Source: Tepidisphaera sp.
GTDB lineage: Bacteria > Planctomycetota > Phycisphaerae > Phycisphaerales > UBA1924
Length of the DNA stretch: 64,000 nucleotides
Assembly (NCBI GenBank): GCA_016124375.1
Contig: WGNV01000005.1
Span: 62,001 to 126,000, forward strand
Reading direction: 5' to 3'
Shown here: positions 57,407-64,000 of the stretch, one piece after another
Position numbering within the stretch: position 1 is the first letter of the stretch
Layout of the letters: each line of letters opens with the position of its first letter
Notes under the pieces: generated by a model
Database searches by the model: none
The model's input: only the letters and a program-made list of their open reading frames with translations
What the model was told of the DNA's origin: nothing
Translations under genes and position numbers: made by a program

Positions 57407-59152
57407 CTACTCGTCCACGTTGATCCATCGCGCCACCAGCTTGGCCGCGCTCTCCGGATTCTCCTCCACCAGTTCGCCCACCTGTTCCAGGATCTTCTGG
57501 GCCTGCATCTCCTCATCCCCCACCTCGATGCCCGCCATCGCCGTCTCGCTCTCATCCGCCTCGCCGATCACCTCCGCCACGCCCTCCAGCGCCGGGGGCA
57601 AACCCACGATCTCCTCCGCCGTCGGCGTATCGGCCTTGCGCCCCGCCTTCTTCACCACGCTCAGCATCATGCCCATCGCCAGAAGGCTCAGTACCGCCAG
57701 CACGCCCTTCTCGATCAGCCCGCCGCTCAGCAGTCCGCCACCGCCGCCTCCCCCGCCCAGGCCCCCGAGCAGTGACGCCGACTGCGCCGGCGCCGCCGGC
57801 GGAATGTCCGTCGGGATCATCATCACGCTCACGCTCTGCGACGCCAGCTGCGTCAGTTCCTCCGGCTTCAGCTTCGCGTTCGCCTGAGCGATCATCGTCC
57901 GCACGTGATTCGTCACCAGCGCCACGATCGCCGGCTTGATCTCCCCGTCAAACTTCTTCTGCACGTCCGCGTCCGCCGGCGCCGTGGGCTTCCCGCCCGG
58001 CGCCGCATTCGCCGCCCCGCCCGCCGCCTCCTCCATCAGCCTCACCACATACCCCTTCGGCACCGACACCGACACCGCCACCGCCGTCGACTGCCCCTTG
58101 GGGTCCACGATCCGCTCAGTGCGAGTGCCGAACTTGTTCTCGTTCTCCACCGTCTCGTCGTTGTTCTCGCTCTTGGCGCCCCCGCTCCCGCCAGCACGCG
58201 TGATGTCCGCCGTCTGGTTCGCCTCCACCCCCGGCGCCGCCGCCCCGCTCGCCTCGCTGGTGTTGTTCGTGGTCGTCGTCGTCTTCTTCGTCAGCTGCAC
58301 CGTTCCCTGCTTTTCTGGCAGGTAACTCTGCACCTCCGCCACGCTGCGGCTCACATCCACCGACGCCGTCACCGCCACCTGCACACCCGGGATATACGAC
58401 AGGAACTGCTCGATCTTCTCCCTCGCCTGGCTCTCCACCCGCTGCGCATTGTCCAGCGCCAGCAGCGACGCCTGCGATTCGTCCGACGAGACCGTCCGCT
58501 TCGCCCCCGTCGTCGCGTCCGTGATCGCGATGTGACTCTCGTCCAGCCCCGCCACGCTCTTGGCCACCACGTTCGCGATGCCGTCCACCACGCGCTGCGG
58601 AATCGGCCGCCCATCGCGGCTCTTCACCGACACCGCCGCCGTGGGCTTGTGCATCGCCGCCCCCAGCCCCTGCGTCTCCGGGATCTCCATCAGCACGCTC
58701 GCGCTGTCGACCCCCTCGAACCCCTCGATCATCCTCCCCAGCTCGTTCTGCAGCGCGATCCGGAAGTTCTGCTCGTTCTGCTGACGCGAGTTCATCCAGT
58801 TCTGCTTGCTGATCAGCGTCTCGAAGTACAGCGCCCGGTCCTTGGGCAGGCCCCCCGCCTGCGCCAGGTACTGCCGCGCCGCCAATGACTTGGATTCAGG
58901 AACCATCAGCCGCCCAGCGTCCAGCGCCGCGCTGATCCCCACCTGGCTCAACTGCTCCGCGGCATGCTGCTTCTCCGTCAGCGTCGCGCTCTGCAAAAGC
59001 TCCACCCGCGACGCGCCCGACGTGAACACAGCCACCAGCACCAGCGTCATCGCCGCGATCACCGCGACGCACACCACCAGCCACCAGTGCGCCGCCTTCA
59101 GCCCGCTTAGCTGACGCCGAATGGTCTCGATCGCGCGCTGCAACGCACCCAT
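57407..59152 (-). CDS. fliF: Flagellar MS-ring protein FliF
   Basis: Forms the MS ring in the inner membrane, base of the motor. 581 residues. Seen: start at 59152 with GGAGG five bases upstream (frame to 59245 rejected); membrane helix near 20-45; YscJ-type ring domain 'LLQSATLTEKQHAAEQLSQVGISAALDAGRLMVPESK'; 'QQNEQNFRIALQNELGRMIEGFEGVDSASVLMEIPE'; FliF C-domain; a Gly-rich loop; second membrane helix 'IEKGVLAVLSLLAMGMMLSVV' ; and a C-terminal cytoplasmic tail ending 'ESAAKLVARWINVDE', the FliG-binding end. Confidence 0.95.
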   Translation of the reverse strand: MGALQRAIETIRRQLSGLKAAHWWLVVCVAVIAAMTLVLVAVFTSGASRVELLQSATLTEKQHAAEQLSQVGISAALDAGRLMVPESKSLAARQYLAQAGGLPKDRALYFETLISKQNWMNSRQQNEQNFRIALQNELGRMIEGFEGVDSASVLMEIPETQGLGAAMHKPTAAVSVKSRDGRPIPQRVVDGIANVVAKSVAGLDESHIAITDATTGAKRTVSSDESQASLLALDNAQRVESQAREKIEQFLSYIPGVQVAVTASVDVSRSVAEVQSYLPEKQGTVQLTKKTTTTTNNTSEASGAAAPGVEANQTADITRAGGSGGAKSENNDETVENENKFGTRTERIVDPKGQSTAVAVSVSVPKGYVVRLMEEAAGGAANAAPGGKPTAPADADVQKKFDGEIKPAIVALVTNHVRTMIAQANAKLKPEELTQLASQSVSVMMIPTDIPPAAPAQSASLLGGLGGGGGGGGLLSGGLIEKGVLAVLSLLAMGMMLSVVKKAGRKADTPTAEEIVGLPPALEGVAEVIGEADESETAMAGIEVGDEEMQAQKILEQVGELVEENPESAAKLVARWINVDE

Positions 59153-59341
59153 GACAGCCTCCGTGCCCCGTGCCGGCGCGATCCTCGCGCCCTTTCGCGC
59201 AGCCATTGCGCTCGCATCGCGCAACTTCGCAACGCGAAGACGCATCTTCGGCCGCTTCGGGTCCGTGCCTTGAAACTGTCGGTTGGTTCGGTTTCGCGTC
59301 CGAGAAGCAGGGCTCGCCGCCCGCCTCCGGATTCACACGCG

Positions 59342-59653
59342 TCACGTACGGATCTGCTTGATCTCGTCGTACGCGTCCATCATCTTGTTGCGCAGCGCCT
59401 GCAGCATCCGGAACGCATCGTCCGCCTTGTTGGTCGCCAGGATCACGCCCTCAAGGTCGTTGCGCTGACCCGTCGCCAGGTCTTCCACCGCCCGCGTCGC
59501 TTCCTGCTGCGCCTTGTTCGCCTGGTCCAGGCTCTCGGTCAGCACATCCTTGAACGACTTCTCGGGCGCGGCTTCCTTTCCCTGCCCCTTCGGAAGGAAC
59601 CGGGAGGCATCCACGCCCCCGCCGCCGCTGATGAAGCCCAATGGGTCCGCCAT
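59342..59653 (-). CDS. fliE: Flagellar hook-basal body protein FliE
   Basis: Joins the MS ring to the rod. 103 residues. Seen: 'SFKDVLTESLDQANKAQQEATRAVEDLATGQRNDLEGVILATNKADDAFRMLQALRNKMMDAYDEIKQI', a clear FliE core. The start at 59653 (MADPLG) is 11 bases from AGGAG; ATG 59662 is only 2 bases from it and a TTG lies at 59674, so the exact start is open. The 189-base gap to fliF is one of the largest inside the operon and shows no gene. Confidence 0.92.
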   Translation of the reverse strand: MADPLGFISGGGGVDASRFLPKGQGKEAAPEKSFKDVLTESLDQANKAQQEATRAVEDLATGQRNDLEGVILATNKADDAFRMLQALRNKMMDAYDEIKQIRT

Positions 59654-59708
59654 CGCTCGCATCGCTCCTGCCAAAGCCTACCAGCCCGGCCCCGAACAAC
59701 CCGGAACC

Positions 59709-60128
59709 TTACGCCAGCAGACGCAAAGCCTGGGCCATCATCGCCTTGGTCGCTTCCGCCGCCACCACGTTGGCCTCATACGCCCGCCCGGCCTCCAGCG
59801 CGTTCACCTGCTCCACCACCGGATCTACATTGCTTTCAAGCACATACCCCTGGTTGGGCCCATCCTTCTGTGCCCTGGGGTTCGTCGGATCCCACCGCCG
59901 ATTGAGCTGCGACGGATCATCCCGAACTTGCGCGACGTGCACGCCAAGCGTGCGCCCCGCCTGCGTGCTCGCCGCCGGGTCCCCCACCTCAAAGAACACC
60001 CGCTTGGCCCGATAGGGCGTGCCGTCAGCGTTGATCGAGTCCTTGTTCGCCAGGTTCGCGCTGATCGCCGCCAGGCGTGTCCGCTGGGCGATCATGCCGC
60101 TGGTCGAGATGTCAAGGGCGCCGTACAT
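59709..60128 (-). CDS. flgC: Flagellar proximal rod protein FlgC
   Basis: Rod subunit in the periplasmic drive shaft. 139 residues. Seen: 'LDISTSGMIAQRTRLAAISANLANKDSINADGTPYRAKRVFFE' N-terminus, and 'YVLESNVDPVVEQVNALEAGRAYEANVVAAEATKAMMAQALRLLA', the FlgC C-terminal motif. Start is 84 bases after flgB, with the second copy of the palindromic repeat between. Confidence 0.95.
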   Translation of the reverse strand: MYGALDISTSGMIAQRTRLAAISANLANKDSINADGTPYRAKRVFFEVGDPAASTQAGRTLGVHVAQVRDDPSQLNRRWDPTNPRAQKDGPNQGYVLESNVDPVVEQVNALEAGRAYEANVVAAEATKAMMAQALRLLA

Positions 60129-60154
60129 CGTTCGTTCCTACTTCCCCATCTCGC

Positions 60155-60177
60155 GGCACAGGCGTCCCGCCTGTGCC
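60155..60177 (+). repeat. 23-bp palindromic repeat, copy 2
   Basis: Same palindrome as at 32663-32685, arms GGCACAGGCG and CGCCTGTGCC, loop TCC; flank CCCCATCTCG also conserved (60146-60153 region). It lies between flgB and flgC, 36 bases beyond the flgB stop, inside the operon. No T tract follows, so it is unlikely to be a full terminator; it could be an mRNA processing point. Confidence 0.8.
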
Positions 60178-60212
60178 TTTCTTGCCTTGGTCTTCTTTCC
60201 GCCGCCAAGCTC

Positions 60213-60653
60213 CTACACCCGCTGGCTGATGGCGCTCCTCAGAATCCCCTCGTGCTGCCTCAGCAGTTCGCTCGCCGCACGGAACACCACGCTGTTCTCC
60301 GCCAACGCCTGCATCATCCTCTCCACATCGCGGCTGTTCCGATCATGAAACAGCACATTGCCCGAGTGCGTCCTGGGCTTGAGCACCAGATCGCCCCCAG
60401 GGCCCCGCGTCAGTTCTCTCGTTTCAGACGGCGAAAACTCCCCGGTCTCGCTGCCGGTCGCCTCACGCCGCTTCTTCACCGCATCGCGCAGGTTCGCCTG
60501 AAAGTCCGCCACCGACACGTCCAGCGGCACAAAGTCCGGCGTATCAATGTTCGCGATGTTGTGCGCCAACAGCCTCTGCCGCTGGGCGGCAAAGCTCATC
60601 ACCTCCGCCAAAACCGGCATCGGCCCCGAGTTTGCCAAGTCTCCGATCAGCAC
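60213..60653 (-). CDS. flgB: Flagellar proximal rod protein FlgB
   Basis: First rod protein, joined to FliE. 146 residues, GTG start with AAGG six bases upstream. Seen: 'EVMSFAAQRQRLLAHNIANIDTPDFVPLDVSVADFQANLRDAV', the FlgB N-terminal motif, and 'GNVLFHDRNSRDVERMMQALAENSVVFRAASELLRQHEGILRSAI' at the C-terminus. A sigma-54 promoter lies 42 bases upstream of the start, just after the regulator gene. Confidence 0.95.
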   Translation of the reverse strand: MLIGDLANSGPMPVLAEVMSFAAQRQRLLAHNIANIDTPDFVPLDVSVADFQANLRDAVKKRREATGSETGEFSPSETRELTRGPGGDLVLKPRTHSGNVLFHDRNSRDVERMMQALAENSVVFRAASELLRQHEGILRSAISQRV

Positions 60654-60694
60654 GCGACACCTTCCCGCAGGCTCCGCCCGCGCACGAACTGGCC

Positions 60695-60710
60695 CGCAAA
60701 CCGCGCGCCA
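60695..60710 (-). promoter_or_regulatory. Sigma-54 promoter of the flgB operon
   Basis: On the minus strand TGGCGCG (-24), CGGT, TTGCG (-12): GG at 60709-60708 and GC at 60697-60696 with exactly ten bases between. Differs little from the consensus TGGCACG-N4-TTGCA. Start site expected near 60684, giving a leader of about 31 bases to the flgB GTG at 60653. The gene directly upstream encodes a sigma-54 activator. Confidence 0.75.
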
Positions 60711-60713
60711 ACC

Positions 60714-62177
60714 CTACAGCGTCGCCGGCACCAGCCCGTCCGTCTTCCACTTCTTGAGCTTCAGCCCCAGTGTCCGAACCCCGATCCCCAGCGCCGCCGC
60801 CGTCTTCTGCCGGTGCCCGTCAAACTGGCTGAGTGCCTGCACAATCGCCTCTCGCTCCAGTTCTTCCAGCGTCCGAGGGGGCATGCTGATCCCCGCGCCC
60901 GGCTTTGCTTCGATCTGCTGTGGGTGCACGCCCTGGCTGATCACTGGCACCGAAGCCATCGCGGCCGCCCCCGACAACCACGGCGCCACCAGCGCGGGCG
61001 TGATCACCCCCGACCCGGCCGAGGCCAGCACCACCGCCCGCTCGCAGATGTTCTGCAGCTCGCGCACATTGCCGGGCCACGAATACCCCTGCATCAGCCC
61101 CAGCACGCTCTCCTGGATCTCCAACGCGGGCCGCCCCTCACGCTGGCAGACCTCATTCACAAAGTGCCTGGCCAGCAGCGGCACATCCTCCAGCCGCTCG
61201 CGCAGCGCCGGAATCCTCACCGGCAGCACGCTCAGCCTGAAGTACAAGTCCTGCCGGAAGTCCCCCTTCGCGCTCGCCGCGGGCAGGTCCCGATTGCTCG
61301 TCGCGATCACCCGCACATCCACGCCCATGGTGGTGCTCGAGCCCACCCGCTCAAACGCCCGCTCCTGCAGCACCCGCAGCAGCTTGGCCTGGATCTTAGG
61401 GCTGACTTCGCTCACTTCGTCCAGCAGCAGCGTGCCGCCATCGGCCAACTCAAATCGGCCCTTGCGCAGCCTTTCCGCCCCGGTGAACGCCCCGCGCTCA
61501 TGCCCGAAGAGTTCGCTCTCGAGCAGACTCTCCGACAATGCCGCGCAGTTCACCGCCAGGTACGCCCCGCAGCGTCGCCCGCTCATCTCATGGATGGCCT
61601 TGGCCACCACTTCCTTGCCCGTGCCCGATTCACCGGTCACCAGCACCGTGCCCTGCGAGCCCGCGATCGCCGCGATCTGCTCCTTGAGCTCCCGCATCGC
61701 CGCACTCTCGCCGATCAGCCGGTTGACGCCGGCGTTGGCCCCTGCCGCCAATGCCGTGGGGCGTGCCTGCGCGCTCGCCCCGCCCGCCAGCAGCACCGCG
61801 TTCTCGCGCATCAGTCTCCGGTGCTCCATCGCCCGCCGCACCGAGATGATCAGCTCGTCCCCCTCAAAGGGCTTCGTCAGGTAGTCAAACGCGCCCAGCT
61901 TCATCGCCTTGACCGCCGTGTCGATCGTCCCGAACGCCGTCATCAGGATCACCGGCAGCTCGTCATCGATCGCCCTGAGCTTCTCCAGCAGCTCGACCCC
62001 GGTCATCCCGGGCATGCGCATGTCGGTCACCACCGCGTCCGGGCGTCGCTTGGCCACTGTCTCCAACGCCCCCGCCCCGTCCGGCGCCGTCAGCACCGCG
62101 AAGCCCGCCCGCTCCAGCGTGCCCCCCACGCTGTCGCGAAGCATTTCCTTGTCATCCACGATGAGCACGGTCTTCAT
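60714..62177 (-). CDS. Sigma-54-dependent response regulator (NtrC/FlrC/FlbD type)
   Basis: Activator of sigma-54 promoters, probably for flagellar genes. 487 residues. Seen: receiver domain with phospho-acceptor Asp52 (VVTDMRMPGMTG), Lys102 in 'YLTKPFEGDE'; AAA+ domain with GESGTGKE (182-189), ESELFGHERGAFTGA containing the sigma-54 contact loop GAFTGA (229-234), and 'GGTLLLDEV'; C-terminal Fis-type HTH 'LEREAIVQALSQFDGHRQKTAAALGIGVRTLGLKLKKW'. The start overlaps the histidine kinase stop by 4 bases. All key residues are present, so it should be active. Downstream lies a GG-N10-GC promoter. Confidence 0.93.
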   Translation of the reverse strand: MKTVLIVDDKEMLRDSVGGTLERAGFAVLTAPDGAGALETVAKRRPDAVVTDMRMPGMTGVELLEKLRAIDDELPVILMTAFGTIDTAVKAMKLGAFDYLTKPFEGDELIISVRRAMEHRRLMRENAVLLAGGASAQARPTALAAGANAGVNRLIGESAAMRELKEQIAAIAGSQGTVLVTGESGTGKEVVAKAIHEMSGRRCGAYLAVNCAALSESLLESELFGHERGAFTGAERLRKGRFELADGGTLLLDEVSEVSPKIQAKLLRVLQERAFERVGSSTTMGVDVRVIATSNRDLPAASAKGDFRQDLYFRLSVLPVRIPALRERLEDVPLLARHFVNEVCQREGRPALEIQESVLGLMQGYSWPGNVRELQNICERAVVLASAGSGVITPALVAPWLSGAAAMASVPVISQGVHPQQIEAKPGAGISMPPRTLEELEREAIVQALSQFDGHRQKTAAALGIGVRTLGLKLKKWKTDGLVPATL

Positions 62178-63145
62178 GTCGATGGCTCCGAAAGGACGCT
62201 TACCGGTGGCGTCGCCCCAGCGTTATCGGCACAACCCCCAACTTCGTCCGAAGAAAAGTTCGGCAGCAGTATCTCCACGCACGCACCACTTCCCCCGCCC
62301 ATCTCCGCGTTGTTCCGAATCGTCACCCGGCCCCCGTGCGCATCCACGATCCGGTGCACGATCGCCAGCCCCAGCCCCGTCCCCGCGTCGCGCGTCGTGA
62401 AAAACGGATTGAACATCCGCGACACCACCTCGGGCGTCACCCCGGGCCCCGTGTCCTGCACCCGCACGCTCACAAACCTCCGCCGCTTTCCGTCATGGTC
62501 CGCCGCCCTGGCCGTGCGGCAGTCCAGCGTCAGGCAGTGCTCCGACGCCTTCCCACCCCCCGCCGCGATCGCCTCAAACCCGTTCCTCACCACGTTCACC
62601 AGCGCCTGCGTCAGCAAACTCGCATCCGCGTGCACCACCTGGCACGCCCCCTTCAGCCGATCGCGCCGCTCCACCCTCACGCCCTTCCACCCCGCCACCC
62701 CCTCGTGGCAGCAGCTCTCGAGCACCCGGTCGAACAGCGCCCCGATCTCCACCGCCTGCGGCCGCAGCCGAATCTCCCTCGCAAAGCTCAGCACATCGCC
62801 GACGATCCCCTCCACCGCCCGCACCGCCGCGTTGATCTTGACCGCCACCTTCGCCTGCTCGGGCATGCTGGCCAGATCCTCTTCCAGCATCCGCGCGTAC
62901 AGCCGGATCGACCCCAAGGGGTTTCTCACCTCGTGCGCAATCCCCGCGGCCATCTCCCCCAGCGCCGCCAGCCTCGCCGATCTTTCCACCTGCGCATTGG
63001 CCTCGCCCAGCTCCCTGGTCAGCCTCGCCACCTCGCCCCTCAACGCCTCGTGCGATGCCTCCAGCCGCGACGTCACCTCGTTGAAACTCGCAAGCAGCGA
63101 GGCCAACTCCGCCGGCGTCACGTTGGTTGATGGTGCCGCGCTCAT
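62174..63145 (-). CDS. Soluble histidine kinase partner of the sigma-54 activator
   Basis: Two-component sensor kinase of 323 residues. Seen: N-terminal coiled coil (10-58), HisKA with phospho-acceptor His71 in 'GIAHEVRNPLGSIRL', then HATPase_c with 'QALVNVVRNGFEAI' (N box), 'VQDTGPGV' (G1), 'FFTTRDAGTGLGLAIVHRIVDAHGG'. No membrane helix and no PAS domain, as in FlrB/FleS-type flagellar kinases and NtrB relatives, so it reads a cytoplasmic signal. Start at 63145; the frame to 63265 is rejected because it would overlap the upstream gene. It overlaps its neighbours by 4 bases on both sides. Confidence 0.9.
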   Translation of the reverse strand: MSAAPSTNVTPAELASLLASFNEVTSRLEASHEALRGEVARLTRELGEANAQVERSARLAALGEMAAGIAHEVRNPLGSIRLYARMLEEDLASMPEQAKVAVKINAAVRAVEGIVGDVLSFAREIRLRPQAVEIGALFDRVLESCCHEGVAGWKGVRVERRDRLKGACQVVHADASLLTQALVNVVRNGFEAIAAGGGKASEHCLTLDCRTARAADHDGKRRRFVSVRVQDTGPGVTPEVVSRMFNPFFTTRDAGTGLGLAIVHRIVDAHGGRVTIRNNAEMGGGSGACVEILLPNFSSDEVGGCADNAGATPPVSVLSEPST

Positions 63146-63606
63146 CCCCGCCGATCCTGGTAGCGGGGCGATTGCGCTCCGCCCGAGGCCGTGTACGCGC
63201 CCATCGCCCGCCGCCCCATCGCCAACTCGGCGAGTTCGCCCGCCACCCGGTCGCGCTGCCGGCAAAGAAGCGCCTCATCTTCCCGGTCCCGCCCCGCGAT
63301 CCGCCCCGCGATTCCCTCGATCGCCGCGAACCGGTCATGCAGCCCCGCCAGCGCTTCCCGCCCCGGCGGCGCCAGCTCCAGCTCCTGCCTCAGACGCGCC
63401 AGGGTTGCCGCACCCGCCTCCGCCTTCTCGAGCAGCCCCGCGCGGCTCTTCAGCAGCGACAGCAGCCCCGGGCCATCCGCCGCCTCGATCAACGCCCGCT
63501 GACGACGCGAGATCGCGTCCAGCTCGTCCAGCGCCGCGTGCTGGCGATCCAGCAGCGCCCGCAGTTCCGTGATCTTCGCTTCCACCCCGGCTTCGTGCGT
63601 GGTCAT
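63142..63606 (-). CDS. FlgN-like flagellar export chaperone
   Basis: Predicted cytoplasmic chaperone for hook-junction proteins. 154 residues, all helical. Seen: start at 63606 with GGAGG six bases upstream; heptad pattern 'ITELRALLDRQHAALDELDAISRRQRALIEAADGPGLLSLLKSRAGLLEKAEA', as in FlgN. The family is weakly conserved, so another coiled-coil protein is possible. ATGA overlap with the kinase gene (63142-63145) suggests coupling. Confidence 0.65.
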   Translation of the reverse strand: MTTHEAGVEAKITELRALLDRQHAALDELDAISRRQRALIEAADGPGLLSLLKSRAGLLEKAEAGAATLARLRQELELAPPGREALAGLHDRFAAIEGIAGRIAGRDREDEALLCRQRDRVAGELAELAMGRRAMGAYTASGGAQSPRYQDRRG

Positions 63607-63654
63607 CCTTGACCTCCATCCCCGCGGTCTCCGCCGCGGCCTCATCCGCTCCCC

Positions 63655-64000
63655 CTACTCCCCACCCCCCGACGCCGTCTTCGACGCCTCGCCCCCCCGC
63701 GTCAGCGCATCCTGCGCATCCAGCCACCGCTCCCAGTTCGCCCGGGTCATCGGCAGCGTCGGATCGTCCCACGTGTTCTCGGGCAGCGACTCAAAGAACC
63801 GCCTCGCCCGCTGGTTCGCCACCGCCGCCTTCGCCATCTCCCCCTGCGACACAAACGCGCTCACGATCTGCGTCATCGCCATCAGCGACGCCGGGTCCTT
63901 GGGATAACGCTCGCGGGCCGCGTCATACAGCCGGATCGCCGAGTCGAAGTCCCGCAGGTCAAACGCGCAGTCTCCCGCATAGAAATACGAGTTCCGCAGC
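63655..64000 (-). CDS. TPR protein, C-terminal part (5' end outside window)
   Basis: The frame is open to the window edge and reads '...NSYFYAGDCAFDLRDFDSAIRLYDAARERYPKDPASLMAMTQIVSAFVSQGEMAKAAVANQRARRF', two consecutive TPR units, before ending in a Ser/Gly-rich tail. An ATG at 63882 is internal. It is 48 bases upstream of the FlgN-like gene and in line with it, so it is probably part of the same operon. Function cannot be judged from the part seen. Confidence 0.75.
   Translation of the reverse strand, partial: LRNSYFYAGDCAFDLRDFDSAIRLYDAARERYPKDPASLMAMTQIVSAFVSQGEMAKAAVANQRARRFFESLPENTWDDPTLPMTRANWERWLDAQDALTRGGEASKTASGGGE

Noticed and set aside
59514..63572. 1352-codon open frame on the plus strand opposite flgC, flgB and the regulator genes
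   Set aside because: Composition is that of a shadow frame, it spans several well-identified minus-strand genes and has no start signal.

Overview
The window is GC-rich bacterial chromosome, most likely from a planctomycete close to the Phycisphaerae (inference). The supporting signs are: three secreted proteins ending in a 'VPAPG/VPTPG - hydrophobic helix - arginine' sorting tail of the PEP-CTERM type; an ECF sigma factor next to a large membrane Ser/Thr kinase, a pairing common in Planctomycetota; a GH13 amylase ending in dockerin-like Asp/Asn repeats; and an OprB-type porin and a TolC-type channel, which imply an outer membrane. No rRNA, tRNA, CRISPR array or transposase was recognised.

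Bases 1-36 kb hold mixed metabolic and envelope genes. In order: the 3' end of a TolC/NodT efflux channel with a strong terminator; an OprB porin; a beta-repeat surface protein with a PEP-CTERM-like tail; a membrane Ser/Thr kinase, its probable ECF sigma factor and a class III fructose-1,6-bisphosphatase (one strand, same direction); a TauE/SafE exporter; trpB without trpA; a lipoprotein; a PrpB-type lyase; an orphan sugar ABC ATPase; a second PEP-CTERM-like protein; a divergent GH13 amylase / GH31 alpha-glucosidase pair; a small membrane protein; a LOG-family protein; a third PEP-CTERM-like protein; and a Tat-exported phospholipase C. Bases 27.7-32.7 kb look accessory: an unknown protein, a Fic protein, a small cation transporter, one intact and two truncated members of one unknown protein family, a 21-bp tandem repeat and a palindromic repeat. 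Homogentisate dioxygenase, an exported unknown protein and folK follow.

Bases 36.3-64 kb are one long flagellar locus on the minus strand. Read in the direction of transcription it runs: TPR protein, FlgN-like chaperone, soluble histidine kinase, sigma-54 activator, [sigma-54 promoter], flgB, flgC, fliE, fliF, fliG, fliH, fliI, fliJ, motE-like, fliK, flgD, TIGR02530-like gene, flgE, small membrane protein, fliL, fliN, fliO, fliP, fliQ, fliR, flhB, flhA, flhF, flhG, small membrane protein, fliA. This order is close to the fla/che operon of Bacillus and to spirochaete flagellar operons, but fliM, motA/motB and all che genes are absent. Many genes overlap by 4-8 bases, which suggests translational coupling. 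The upstream two-component pair probably drives basal-body and hook genes from the GG-N10-GC promoter in front of flgB, and FliA, encoded last, would then serve late genes elsewhere.

Most long frames on the opposite strand of these genes are high-GC shadows and were not annotated. Start codons were moved inward where a Shine-Dalgarno sequence, a signal peptide or family alignment favoured it; each case is noted.
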